Below, in pieces: positions 53,477 to 62,801 of a stretch of DNA of 64,000 bases. Under the pieces are notes generated by a model. That model was not told the DNA's origin and did not search any database. It saw only the letters and a list, made by a program, of their open reading frames with translations. The DNA comes from Chloroflexota bacterium (GTDB lineage Bacteria; Chloroflexota; Anaerolineae; Aggregatilineales; J027): contig JACRBG010000035.1 of assembly GCA_016234595.1 (NCBI GenBank), positions 186,001 through 250,000 on the forward strand, read 5' to 3'. Numbering within the stretch: the stretch's first letter is position 1; every line of letters begins with the position of its first letter. Both the position numbers and the translations under genes were made by a program.

Positions 53477-55087
53477 ATGATTGATCGAATCGTCTATAAC
53501 GCCAAAATCCATACCCTGAATCCGAAACAACCCCAAGTAACGGCTCTTGCCATTATTGGGGAACGCATTGTCGCATTGGGGGATGATAACTCCATTCGCC
53601 AGTTGGCTGGCCCGAACACTCGCCAAGATAATGCTGGTGGTCGGGTGATTATCCCCGGCCTAACAGATGCTCATCTGCATTGGGAAGGCTATAGCAAAAC
53701 ACGGCGCAATCTGAATTTGATGGATGTGCCCAGCAAAAACCAATGTCTTGCAATGGTGGCCGAACGCGCGCGGACGACCCCACCCGGTGAATGGATTATT
53801 GGACGCGGTTGGCGATTGGATACGTGGCACGAAATTGACTACCCCCTCGCCACCGAAATTGATGCGATTACGACCCAGCATCCCGTATATTTGGGTGAAC
53901 GCAGCGGTCATGCGGCATGGGTCAACAGCCTAGCCCTCAAAGTGGCGAATGTTCATGCTGGTACAAGTGATCCCCTTGGCGGAACAGTAGTGCGTCTGCC
54001 CGATAGTTCACCATCTGGAATGTTGCTTGAAGACACCGCGCTGCATCTGGTAAGTGATCACATTGGCGGCCCCACGCCTGAGAAATTAGCTGATTACATG
54101 GCTGATGCCCAAGCCCATGCGCTACGACAAGGGCTAACAGGTTTTCACGATTATGACAATCCTTCCTGCATGGTCGCTCTGCAAATTCTGCGCGAACGCG
54201 GCCAATTGGGAATGCGGGTGGTCAAACAAGTGAATGTCCCATGGATTGAATATGCTCATGCGGCTGGCCTACGCAGTGGCTTCGGTGATGACTGGATTCG
54301 TATAGGCGGCCTCAAAATTTTTGCTGATGGGGCACTAGGGCCACGTACCGCTCTGATGATCGAGCCATATGAAAACGAACCGAATAATTATGGGATTTGT
54401 GTGACCGACAAAGAAGAAATCTACAGTTTGGTCAGTCGGGCCAGCGCCCAAGGCGTTCATACCTCCATTCATGCAATTGGGGATAAGGCCGTGCATGATG
54501 TGTTGGATATCTTTGAAACTGTACGTGAAGAAGAAGCAGGACGCGGCACGCCCCGTTCGCAACTGCGGCATCGGATTGAGCACGTGCAAATTATCCACCC
54601 TAGCGACGTAGGCCGCTTGGTTCAACTCAATGTAATCGCTTCGATGCAGCCCATTCATGCCACCTCCGATTTGGAAATGGCCGATTTGTATTGGGGCAAA
54701 CGGGCCGAGTACAGCTATGCCATTCGCAAGCAATTGAACGCCGGGGCAGTCTTGGCCTTTGGGTCAGATGCGCCCGTCGAAGATTTAAATCCTTGGCGAG
54801 GGATTCATGCCGCGGTCACTCGTCAACGCGCCGATGGCTCCCCGGGGCCGGAGGGATGGTATCCTGAAGAGCGGTTGAGCCTGCATGAAACCCTAATTGG
54901 ATTCACCCAAGGGCCAGCTTTTGCCGCTTATATGGAAAATCGGCTGGGGGTGCTTGCCCCCGGTTATTTGGCCGATATGGTTATGCTTGACCGTGATTTG
55001 TTCGGCATCGCCCCCACTGAAATTTTGAATGTGCAGGCACTTGGCACGATGGTCGGTGGTGAATGGCGTTTTAAGGCGTTTGATTAG
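53477..55087 (+). CDS. Amidohydrolase family protein (YtcJ-like)
   Basis: 536 residues. Metal-dependent hydrolase: the HxH motif in GLTDAHLHWEGY, the barrel segment IGGLKIFADGALG, HAIGDKAV, HRIEHVQ and LAFGSDAPVEDLNPW, and a C-terminal composite beta sandwich with LAPGYLADMVMLDRD. YtcJ-like members hydrolyse amides or N-acyl compounds; the substrate is unknown. Length is normal. It lies 11 bases downstream of the unknown gene and nine bases before the next gene. Confidence 0.9.
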   Translation: MIDRIVYNAKIHTLNPKQPQVTALAIIGERIVALGDDNSIRQLAGPNTRQDNAGGRVIIPGLTDAHLHWEGYSKTRRNLNLMDVPSKNQCLAMVAERARTTPPGEWIIGRGWRLDTWHEIDYPLATEIDAITTQHPVYLGERSGHAAWVNSLALKVANVHAGTSDPLGGTVVRLPDSSPSGMLLEDTALHLVSDHIGGPTPEKLADYMADAQAHALRQGLTGFHDYDNPSCMVALQILRERGQLGMRVVKQVNVPWIEYAHAAGLRSGFGDDWIRIGGLKIFADGALGPRTALMIEPYENEPNNYGICVTDKEEIYSLVSRASAQGVHTSIHAIGDKAVHDVLDIFETVREEEAGRGTPRSQLRHRIEHVQIIHPSDVGRLVQLNVIASMQPIHATSDLEMADLYWGKRAEYSYAIRKQLNAGAVLAFGSDAPVEDLNPWRGIHAAVTRQRADGSPGPEGWYPEERLSLHETLIGFTQGPAFAAYMENRLGVLAPGYLADMVMLDRDLFGIAPTEILNVQALGTMVGGEWRFKAFD

Positions 55088-55096
55088 AGGGGTAGG

Positions 55097-55576
55097 ATGC
55101 CTAATTCAAGCGATGCTAAATCACCCATCAACTTTGACCACCCAGCTAATGTAGGTGTCCTCGCCTATCTGAAAAAGGTTGGGGATGAACGCCTAGTCAG
55201 CAGTCCACCCGTCTACGGCGATTATGGCTCTGTTGGTGGCACTCATCCCGATTTAGTAGACATTTTGTGGGCGCAAATGCCCAAAGAACTACCCGAAAAC
55301 TGCCAATGGATTGCTTATGGGCGTCCGATATTGCTGCACAAAAGCAGCGGGATTATTTTTGGATTTGCCATTGGAACTTCCCTGATTGGGCTACGATTAC
55401 CTCCCACCGAACGAGAAGTTGTGATTAAGAACAACCCTAAAAGTTTGCACCACCAATGGGGTTCGGGTGAAACCATCTCGGCTCAAGATTTGGGGGAGGA
55501 TTGGGTGTTTGCTGGCTTGAGCCGCCAAACCCAAAACTGCCTGCACGCCTATGAATATACTGTCCGAATCCCATAG
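55097..55576 (+). CDS. Unknown protein
   Basis: 159 residues, not recognised. Soluble, with a Gly/aromatic-rich N-terminal half (VYGDYGSVGGTHPD) and a central strand pair (LHKSSGIIFGFAIGTSLIGL). A late GEDWVFAGLSRQTQNCLHAY ends the domain. The start is nine bases after the amidohydrolase stop, in the same direction, so it is probably in the same operon. It is convergent with the next secreted-protein gene. Confidence 0.65.
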   Translation: MPNSSDAKSPINFDHPANVGVLAYLKKVGDERLVSSPPVYGDYGSVGGTHPDLVDILWAQMPKELPENCQWIAYGRPILLHKSSGIIFGFAIGTSLIGLRLPPTEREVVIKNNPKSLHHQWGSGETISAQDLGEDWVFAGLSRQTQNCLHAYEYTVRIP

Positions 55577-55597
55577 GTATCAAAATTTCAGATGATT

Positions 55598-56716
55598 TTA
55601 GGGAGTTGGCGTCAGTGACTCCGCCATTTCTGTTACCTTATATTGAAACGACGCAGCGATTTGCAAAATAGTGTCCTCAAAGGCGCTGAGATCACCGCTT
55701 TGCGCTGCAAGAATGGCATATTGCCCCTTGCCAAAATCATAGAGCAACACCAAGCCATTGGGCATATCAGCCCGCCACACTTCCCAATCACCCATCCTTA
55801 CCTGTGCTGGAAATTCGGCTGACAATTGCTCAATTTGGACATAAGCCGCCAAAATTTCTTCCGGTGTGGCTTGGGTGGGGTCTAAAGTACCATAAAAATA
55901 ATCGGCCAGTTCAGTCGGGGGCACAATCGTTATCCCCAGTTCATTATCATCAAAGGGGCGACGGCGTAATTTTTTATCGGCAGCATCTTGAGAATTAAAC
56001 AGCAAAACTTTATTAGAGGCCGCCTCGCTGATAATCCAGTCTTGGGGATAGAAAAAGTGGAAGTCGCAAGAGTCTTTAAAATAGCGAAACCACCCTAGCG
56101 GCGGCGTATTAGGACTACTCGTTGTATAGACTAATGTATCTAGAATTCGTCGCAACACATCATCAAGGGTTGCAGCAACTGTAGTATCGGCCTCCCCATA
56201 AATTTGAAGATCGTAATGGTCGTCAAGGGCAATCCGTATCATAAAACCGACGACCTGAATACCATTACTCGTCCCTACATAATCCAGCCGCGCCGCTGAC
56301 CAATCTTGTACTGCTATTTCAACCACTGGAACATTGGTGCGGGGATCACCACCAACAAACGTGATGCTCGATAACTCATCAAATGGTGTAGGGCGTTTAT
56401 CATCCATATAAAGCACGACCTGCAAACCAATGTTAATGTCTATAAAACCGGGGGTAAAGTCATTTTGCCTGAGCAAGCCATCATTTGGATAATGGAGGTG
56501 TAGGCTTGGCAACAATTCATCAACACCCCCATTAAAAGAGAAATTAAGTTGGCGGGACTGCGTTTCCTGAATCAACCAGTCGGCAGGGTATTCGAAACTC
56601 AACAAGCCATCACATGAGGTAAAAGTTTTATTGTCTTGAGCATGAGTTGGCCTAGTCATAAAATTCATAATTACAAGCAGAAGGCAAGCCAGTAGCCAGC
56701 GTCGTTTAGCAGACAT
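55598..56716 (-). CDS. Secreted protein with two related domains
   Basis: 372 residues. A signal peptide (RRWLLACLLLVIMNFM, cleavage near THA) is followed by two similar units. Each begins with a Cys and a Tyr-Pro-x-Asp-Trp motif (SCDGLLSFEYPADWLIQE, then SCDFHFFYPQDWIISE). This motif resembles PsbP-like or lipoprotein repeats in Chloroflexota; no enzyme motif is seen. GGGAG lies about nine bases before the ATG at 56716. Function unknown; it is expected outside the membrane. Confidence 0.7.
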   Translation of the reverse strand: MSAKRRWLLACLLLVIMNFMTRPTHAQDNKTFTSCDGLLSFEYPADWLIQETQSRQLNFSFNGGVDELLPSLHLHYPNDGLLRQNDFTPGFIDINIGLQVVLYMDDKRPTPFDELSSITFVGGDPRTNVPVVEIAVQDWSAARLDYVGTSNGIQVVGFMIRIALDDHYDLQIYGEADTTVAATLDDVLRRILDTLVYTTSSPNTPPLGWFRYFKDSCDFHFFYPQDWIISEAASNKVLLFNSQDAADKKLRRRPFDDNELGITIVPPTELADYFYGTLDPTQATPEEILAAYVQIEQLSAEFPAQVRMGDWEVWRADMPNGLVLLYDFGKGQYAILAAQSGDLSAFEDTILQIAASFQYKVTEMAESLTPTP

Positions 56717-56802
56717 GGTGTTCTCTCCCAAAACAATTTTGCCCCCGTTATTTATAGTAATTACATTTTAGGCTACAAAATTACTCAAGGGAAATCGGAG
56801 AG

Positions 56803-57963
56803 CTAGTTCACAAATACGGGCAAGAAACCAGTCGTACCAGCAATGACCGCAACTTGGGCTTGATAAACAATGCGGCCCAAATACCCGACCGTAACGTTAT
56901 AAACCCCTGCTTCCAAATCGCCCATTACCCAGTTTTCGCGCAAATAAGGGTCACCATTGAGGGCTGGATCGCTATCAGCATAAGTATAGGCCCGGTAAAT
57001 CGCACCATTGGTAACTGATTCGGCTTTGATTTCGACTTCGTAAAGAGGCGTGCCATCTTCGAGCGCCACCCGCCCCGCCAAAACACCGTAACCGGGGAAG
57101 GGTTCTAGCCATAACTCGGGATTATAGGTCGAGCCATAGCTATAGGGGTCGCCAATGCGGATTTCTAAATGGAGATGTGGCCCAATCGCCACGCCTGATT
57201 GACCAACTTGCCCAATGGGGTCAAAGCGGCGAATAGATTGCCCGGTGACGACATTAATGGATGAAAGATGCCCATAGAGGGTGTAATAGAAAAAGGGTTG
57301 GCCTTTCTCATCTAAATGGGTGTGTTGAATTACGATGGTGTTGCCATAAAAATTTGAGGTGGGGCCAAAACGCTTTTGGTCAATGTCACTTCCAGCAAAA
57401 AACACCACCCCGTCATTGGCTGCCAAAACCATTGTGCCAAAGGGATTTACAAAATCAATGCCATAATGCGGACGCAGGCGACCACCGCTAGTTGAGCCAT
57501 AATCATAGAGGCGTTCGGCGTAATCAACGACCCCGTTTTCGGTGAAAAAAGGCCGCGATATCCAAAAATGATCGCCCGTAATGGTTTGCGCCATCGCAAT
57601 CGCCGTAGCAACGCCTGAACTGGAAGCGGCTTCGTTAGGGTCACGTGTGGCGGGGAAAGTCGCCGTTACGCTGGGAGCGGGGGTAAATTCAAAAGTCGGT
57701 GAGGCCGTTGCTGTCATTGATGCTGTAGGGGTAGCGCTCGGCTTATTCCCCCCAATCACCACCGTTGTAGCCGTTGGCTGCGAGGTCGCTTGGGCTTGTA
57801 AGGCAATCGCGGTTGCTAACGAATTTTGGGTGGCCTCAACCGGGGGGGCCTTCGTTCCTTTATCAGATGAACTGCACCCGCTTAATGCATAACCGACATA
57901 GGCCATCACCCACACTAATAAAGCCAAACTGAGCCAACGATGAAACTTCCGACTTTTGAACAT
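56803..57963 (-). CDS. Lipoprotein M23 family metallopeptidase
   Basis: 386 residues. Lipoprotein signal with lipobox ALSGC (Cys near 30), a Thr/Ala-rich linker to about residue 110, and an M23 (LytM-like) domain. Zinc-binding residues are visible in RPHYGIDFVNPFG (near 168) and PHLHLEIRIG (near 262). A C-terminal beta domain (about 290-386) follows. It should cut peptidoglycan cross-bridges or act as a wall-binding activator. It lies 19 bases after the formiminotransferase-cyclodeaminase gene, but no functional link is evident. Confidence 0.88.
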   Translation of the reverse strand: MFKSRKFHRWLSLALLVWVMAYVGYALSGCSSSDKGTKAPPVEATQNSLATAIALQAQATSQPTATTVVIGGNKPSATPTASMTATASPTFEFTPAPSVTATFPATRDPNEAASSSGVATAIAMAQTITGDHFWISRPFFTENGVVDYAERLYDYGSTSGGRLRPHYGIDFVNPFGTMVLAANDGVVFFAGSDIDQKRFGPTSNFYGNTIVIQHTHLDEKGQPFFYYTLYGHLSSINVVTGQSIRRFDPIGQVGQSGVAIGPHLHLEIRIGDPYSYGSTYNPELWLEPFPGYGVLAGRVALEDGTPLYEVEIKAESVTNGAIYRAYTYADSDPALNGDPYLRENWVMGDLEAGVYNVTVGYLGRIVYQAQVAVIAGTTGFLPVFVN

Positions 57964-57982
57964 CCCGACTTAAAATCCTTGT

Positions 57983-59578
57983 TTAAATCAATCCAACACG
58001 GGTCACAGCCGCTTGAACAGTCTGTGCGTGGATAGCATGGGCTTGTTCCAAAAGTTGGCTAAGTTCGCCGCGTAAATGGGCCGCCAATTCCACGTCTTCC
58101 AATCCTAGCAGGTTCACCCGCACATTCAATGCCGCACCTTCGAGGGCCGCCATTGCCATATAAGCCCCAACAGCCCCGTCCGTCGCCGCGTTGGTATTAC
58201 CCAATGAAGCCACCCGCTCGAGCAATTGGAGGGTATCAAAAGCCATGCGGCAGACTCGCAGTGGCACATCAATCGCCCCGCGTGTACGCTCCTGAATCAG
58301 CGCGGCCCGCTGTGGGTCATCTTTGGGTACACGGAAAGCACTCATCAGAGCGTCAAAGGCACTGACATCATTGACCACATCATCCAACAGGCGTTCGCGC
58401 AATTCTTGGCCCGCATTCACAATCGCCTGCATCTCGGCTTCGACCTCGGCATATTTTTTCTTACCAATGGTCAAGCCTGCAACCATTTCGGATAGGCCTG
58501 CTGCCAGTGATCCCGCCAGTGCTGCCACTGCCCCACCCCCCGGTGTTGCATTCGCTGCTGCTACCGCCTCGACAAATTCGGAAGGACGACGACTTTGGGG
58601 CAAAACTACCACCGCAAAATTTGCCGTCGAATCTTCTGGGACAGGAGGTTCTTCATAGGCAAAGGGAGCAGGCACTTGTTCGGCGGTTGCAATTTGGGCC
58701 TCCAATAGTTGGTCGGGTTTAAAGCCATCTAATTGCAGATACCAGCGGGCACTTTCAATCAAGGCCGCTTCAGGAGCAAGGCCAACCAGTTCGCTCGACA
58801 AAATTCCGATCCCATAGCGTTGGGCTTCCCGGCGAATCATTTCAACCACGCGGAAGATAGGCGTTTTTTCATAATGGGTCAGGTTCATGCTGACCTGTGC
58901 TTTGCCATCCACCAAAAACCCATTGGCTTTGACAAAGGCCAAACCGCCACCCGACTCACGAATCGCCACCGCAATTTTTTGGGCGATTTCGACATCGCTG
59001 GTCGTCAAATAGACATTAAAAGCGATCAGCGGTGGACGCGCCCCAATAATTGTCGCCCCGGCTGGCCCAACAGCGGCAGGCCCAAAATCGGGCACATAAT
59101 GCGGGTCAGAGCCAATCGCCGCTTTTAATTGCTCATACTGAAATTTCTTCTTGCGAATATGGGCCAGATTTTCACGATCAGGCCGAGTCGCGGCGCTTTC
59201 ATACAGATAGACGGGAATATTCAATTCCTCGCCGACCCGTTTGCCCAGCCGTTTTGCCATCTGGACACATTCATCCATCGAAATATCCCGAATAGGGATA
59301 AATGGCACCACATCTGTCGCCCCAAAACGCGGATGTTCGCCCGTATGGGTGTCAAGGTCAATCAATTCGGCTGCTGTGCGTATCCCAACAAACATGACCC
59401 GCTCAATTTCATCTGGCAGGCCCACCATTGTGACAACGGTGCGATTATGGTCGGCGTCGCTGCTGACATCTAAAATATGAACTGCTCCGGTGCGTTTCAT
59501 CGCCTGCAAAATGGCGTCTACTACCTCTGGTCGTCGCCCCTCACTAAAATTTGGCACGCATTCCACTAATGGTCTCAT
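57983..59578 (-). CDS. Bifunctional glutamate formiminotransferase / formimidoyltetrahydrofolate cyclodeaminase
   Basis: 531 residues, a fusion of both activities. The N-terminal formiminotransferase (1 to about 300) starts LVECVPNFSEGRRPEVVD and has the IGARPPLIAFNVYL and LVGLAPEAALI segments. The C-terminal cyclodeaminase (about 330-531) has ANATPGGGAVAALAGSLAA. Together they move the formimino group from formiminoglutamate (histidine breakdown) to tetrahydrofolate and release ammonia. Bacterial genomes often carry the two parts separately; the fused form is common in animals and in some bacteria. No histidine-degradation genes are nearby. Confidence 0.92.
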   Translation of the reverse strand: MRPLVECVPNFSEGRRPEVVDAILQAMKRTGAVHILDVSSDADHNRTVVTMVGLPDEIERVMFVGIRTAAELIDLDTHTGEHPRFGATDVVPFIPIRDISMDECVQMAKRLGKRVGEELNIPVYLYESAATRPDRENLAHIRKKKFQYEQLKAAIGSDPHYVPDFGPAAVGPAGATIIGARPPLIAFNVYLTTSDVEIAQKIAVAIRESGGGLAFVKANGFLVDGKAQVSMNLTHYEKTPIFRVVEMIRREAQRYGIGILSSELVGLAPEAALIESARWYLQLDGFKPDQLLEAQIATAEQVPAPFAYEEPPVPEDSTANFAVVVLPQSRRPSEFVEAVAAANATPGGGAVAALAGSLAAGLSEMVAGLTIGKKKYAEVEAEMQAIVNAGQELRERLLDDVVNDVSAFDALMSAFRVPKDDPQRAALIQERTRGAIDVPLRVCRMAFDTLQLLERVASLGNTNAATDGAVGAYMAMAALEGAALNVRVNLLGLEDVELAAHLRGELSQLLEQAHAIHAQTVQAAVTRVGLI

Positions 59579-59691
59579 GCCACCCCCTAACTATGGTTAT
59601 TGTTCCCAAAAACGCGCAAATTATACAGAAATAGGCTTACACCGACCAACTTTTGCGTGGCGGACGTATAGCAAACGGCGGTTTTTAGACC

Positions 59692-59697
59692 TATAAT
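59692..59697 (+). promoter_or_regulatory. Possible -10 of the AT-rich orphan gene
   Basis: TATAAT about 70 bases before the ATG. The -35 region at 17 bases is poor. Confidence 0.35.
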
Positions 59698-59769
59698 ATC
59701 AGGCTGGAAGCAAAGCTCTATACCAACCCTTTTGTCTCTTGGCATGGCTAATATCTAAAGGCGGCAAAA

Positions 59770-60366
59770 ATGTTATCTGAAGATATCGAGAATGCCATCA
59801 AAAAGTATTTCGAAATAGATAGATTAAGCACTGCTTACCATGAGGTTAAAGATGAGGCCGGAAAAATAATCAGGGAATTTCGAGTTAATTCCCTATGGAT
59901 TGTCCATCTTCCATCCTCTTACCGGCAAGAAGTGTATTTAATTGGCGCTTATATAACTGAGTATTCAAGCCAAAATTATTCTATAGACAATGAAGTTGAA
60001 GTGTATAAGGGAATGCTTTTGATAGCATCAGATCAAGATCTCTCCAAGGGAGAATTTGTCGGGGGTGATGCCATAAAACCTGTTAATTTGGATTGGCCCA
60101 GCTCATTGGTAACCACACTTATGTCCACTAATTTTTTCCCTCATGGGTTTGCTATGTCACTAGACGGATATTATCACCATTACGCGATATACACTTTCAC
60201 TCCATGTGGGCGTTCCCATCTTCAATATAGAGGGACACCCCAAACTGAGAATATGGAAAAATTGTGGGAGGCTATTTTTGAGACGATGAGAATTCTAGCA
60301 AATCGCCACAATATTCAAGAAATTCATGACTTTCTGAAGACTCAAATAAATTATCGGACATTATAA
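59770..60366 (+). CDS. AT-rich orphan protein
   Basis: 198 residues, not recognised. The coding sequence is visibly richer in A+T than its neighbours, and A/T-ending codons dominate, suggesting recent acquisition. Soluble and charged; features are EDIENAIKKYFEIDRL at the N-terminus, GGDAIKPVNLDWPSSL in the middle and YAIYTFTPCGRSHLQY before a helical end. It is alone on + between two - strand genes. The ribosome site is weak. Confidence 0.65.
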   Translation: MLSEDIENAIKKYFEIDRLSTAYHEVKDEAGKIIREFRVNSLWIVHLPSSYRQEVYLIGAYITEYSSQNYSIDNEVEVYKGMLLIASDQDLSKGEFVGGDAIKPVNLDWPSSLVTTLMSTNFFPHGFAMSLDGYYHHYAIYTFTPCGRSHLQYRGTPQTENMEKLWEAIFETMRILANRHNIQEIHDFLKTQINYRTL

Positions 60367-60388
60367 GCCCAACTCAGACTAGAAGGCC

Positions 60389-61498
60389 CTACACAATCAA
60401 CATGGCATCCCCAAAACTGAAAAAACGATACTCCATGGCAATTGCCTCTTGATAGGTTGCCAGCAATTTTTCCCGCCCCACCAACGCGCTAATCATCATC
60501 AGTAGTGTAGATTTGGGCAGATGAAAATTTGTCACCATCGCATCCACCGCCCGAAAACGATAACCGGGGGTGATGAACAGGTCGGTTTCCTCCTGAATCG
60601 CCATGACCGGACGCCAAGGACAGACATTTTCGGCGAGGTTATTTAGTGTATTTTGGATGCTGTCGGGGTCGTTCATTTCCGAGCCAAATGCGGCAGAACG
60701 GATCGCGGCGGTTTCAAGGGTACGGGCGCTGGTTGTGCCAACCGGGATAATCCGCCCCCCGGCTAACTTGGCCTCATTGATAATGCGGGCATTGTCGGCG
60801 TTGAGTTCAGCATATTCGCGGTGAATTTTGTGGTCAGCGACATTTTCTTCTTTGACAGGGGCAAAGGTATCGAGACCAATATGCAAGGTGCAGTAAGCCA
60901 GTTTGACACCCATTGCTTGAATTTTGAACAGCAAGTCCCCGGTAAAATGTAGACCAGCGGTTGGTGCAGCGGCTGATCCTTCCCGGCGAGCATAAACGGT
61001 CTGATAGCGTTCGGGGTCATCCAGTGGCGCGGTAATATAGGGTGGCAGCGGCATCTCACCCAATTTGTTCAGATAGGGGTGGACAGGTTCAGAAAATTCG
61101 ATGATACGTTTCGCACCTTCCTCCTCACCCACCACCGTTGCGATTAATTCTTTGCCATCATGGGTCAATTTTAGAATAGTATCGGTCAACACACGCTTAC
61201 CGCCAACCAATGCTTCCCAGCGCCGTCCCTCACCTTCCAGTTGACGCAGTAGCAAAATTTCGACTGCCCCACCTGTCTGGGCTTTAATCGCGTGCAATCG
61301 GGCCGGAATCACACGGGTTTGATTCAGTACCAGCACATCATTCGGCCTCAGATAGTTGGGCAAATCGTGAAAAATGCGGTGGTCGAGTTGACCCGTGTCG
61401 CGATGCAGCACCAAGAGGCGTGACGAATCTCGCGGTTCGACGGGATGTTGGGCAATCCGTTCCGGTGGCAGATGGTAATCAAAATCGGTGAGTTTCAT
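60389..61498 (-). CDS. queA: S-adenosylmethionine:tRNA ribosyltransferase-isomerase
   Basis: 369 residues, full length. It adds the epoxycyclopentanediol ring precursor to 7-deazaguanine in tRNA (queuosine synthesis). Family motifs are FDYHLPPERIAQHPVEPRDS, the VILNQTRVIPARL-like segment, GSAAAPTAGLHFT, TLHIGLDTFAPV and TNFHLPKSTLLMMISALVGR. It follows the DUF2905 gene by six bases and shares the operon with ruvB, a common arrangement in many bacteria. Confidence 0.96.
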   Translation of the reverse strand: MKLTDFDYHLPPERIAQHPVEPRDSSRLLVLHRDTGQLDHRIFHDLPNYLRPNDVLVLNQTRVIPARLHAIKAQTGGAVEILLLRQLEGEGRRWEALVGGKRVLTDTILKLTHDGKELIATVVGEEEGAKRIIEFSEPVHPYLNKLGEMPLPPYITAPLDDPERYQTVYARREGSAAAPTAGLHFTGDLLFKIQAMGVKLAYCTLHIGLDTFAPVKEENVADHKIHREYAELNADNARIINEAKLAGGRIIPVGTTSARTLETAAIRSAAFGSEMNDPDSIQNTLNNLAENVCPWRPVMAIQEETDLFITPGYRFRAVDAMVTNFHLPKSTLLMMISALVGREKLLATYQEAIAMEYRFFSFGDAMLIV

Positions 61499-61504
61499 GG
61501 GCCC

Positions 61505-61744
61505 CTAGCGATTAAATAAGCGGACAAGAACATTCAATACAATCGTCAGGATGATACTCAGCAGAATCATGCTAACGACTGGGAAAAAACAGGCAAAATT
61601 TTGACCCTGCATCCGAATATCACCGGGGAGGTGTCCAAAATGCTTAAGGCCGGGGATGCGGCTAAACAGCAAAAACAGGCCGCCAATCAGCACTGCACCG
61701 ATGCCAAGCACAATCAACAATTTTCCAATGGAGGCCAGTTCCAT
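61505..61744 (-). CDS. DUF2905 family membrane protein
   Basis: 79 residues with two hydrophobic segments (about 6-28 and 51-73). Between them lies IPGLKHFGHLPGDIR, the family signature. Function unknown. It often lies between ruvB and queA, exactly as here (16-base gap to ruvB and six-base gap to queA). Confidence 0.88.
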   Translation of the reverse strand: MELASIGKLLIVLGIGAVLIGGLFLLFSRIPGLKHFGHLPGDIRMQGQNFACFFPVVSMILLSIILTIVLNVLVRLFNR

Positions 61745-61760
61745 ATTATGGCCCTTTCAC

Positions 61761-62801
61761 TTAAAACAGCGGCGGTTGCTGAATGCTGGTAGGACGATTG
61801 TCCACCAAGCCAAGATGTTCATAAGCACGGCGAGTAGCGACCCGTCCACGTTGGGTGCGTTCCAAAAAGCCAAGTTGCAGCAAAAACGGCTCAATCACAT
61901 CTTCAATCGTATCGGCTTCTTCACTGATAGACGCCCCGATGGTGTCTAAACCAACTGGGCCACCGTTGAAATTTTTGATAATTGTCAACAGTACACGGCG
62001 GTCAATATCATCCAAGCCGAGCGGGTCAATTTCTAACAATCCGCTTAGGCATTCATCAGCAATTTCTTGGGAAATCACCCCCGCCCCGCGCACTTGGGCA
62101 TAATCACGCGCACGGCGTAACAAACGCAAAGCTACACGCGGCGTCCCTCGTGAACGTTGGGCGATTTCGGTCACCCCTTCGGGCTTGGCTTCAATTTTCA
62201 GTTTATCAGCGGCACGCTCAATAATCATTTCCATCGCGGCCATGCTGTAAAAATCCATGCGGAACACCGCCCCAAAGCGATCACGTAAGGGGGCAGTCAA
62301 CAAAGCAAGGCGTGTCGTCGCTCCCACCACTGTAAAACGTGGCAGTTTGAGGCGAACATTTTTGGCGGCAGGCCCTTTGCCAATGACAATATCCAACACG
62401 AAGTCCTCCATCGCCGAGTAGAGGACTTCTTCAACCGGACGGCCCAACCGATGGATTTCGTCAATAAACAGCACATCGGAGGCACGTTGATGCGTCAAAA
62501 TGGCAGCGAGGTCGCCAGTTCGTTCAATCGCAGGGCCAGCGGTCGTTTTCAGGTTCGCCCCCATTTCATTCGCCAGTACATTGGCAAGGGTAGTTTTTCC
62601 CAAGCCGGGGGGGCCATAAAACAGCACATGATCAAGCGCCTCACCGCGTGCTTTGGCCGCCTCAATCAAGACCTTTAAATTTTCAATTACGCGCTCCTGA
62701 CCGATATATTCATCCAACGTCCGAGGGCGTAGGGCATAATCTAGTTTTTTCGTGTCGTCAGGTTGGCGTTTGCCGTCAATGGGCCGATCTTCATGCGTCA
62801 T
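61761..62801 (-). CDS. ruvB: Holliday junction branch migration helicase RuvB
   Basis: 346 residues, full length. AAA+ motor that drives branch migration with RuvA. Walker A is in [16 protein letters not shown], Walker B in [13 protein letters not shown], with sensor [19 protein letters not shown] and a C-terminal winged helix ([18 protein letters not shown]). ruvA and ruvC are not in the window. Its first bases overlap the end of the upstream membrane protein gene by 11 bases. Confidence 0.97.
   Translation of the reverse strand: MTHEDRPIDGKRQPDDTKKLDYALRPRTLDEYIGQERVIENLKVLIEAAKARGEALDHVLFYGPPGLGKTTLANVLANEMGANLKTTAGPAIERTGDLAAILTHQRASDVLFIDEIHRLGRPVEEVLYSAMEDFVLDIVIGKGPAAKNVRLKLPRFTVVGATTRLALLTAPLRDRFGAVFRMDFYSMAAMEMIIERAADKLKIEAKPEGVTEIAQRSRGTPRVALRLLRRARDYAQVRGAGVISQEIADECLSGLLEIDPLGLDDIDRRVLLTIIKNFNGGPVGLDTIGASISEEADTIEDVIEPFLLQLGFLERTQRGRVATRRAYEHLGLVDNRPTSIQQPPLF

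Noticed and set aside
57581-57892. Val/Ala-rich frame opposite the M23 gene
   Set aside because: It is the antisense reading of the Thr/Ala-rich linker and has no independent support.
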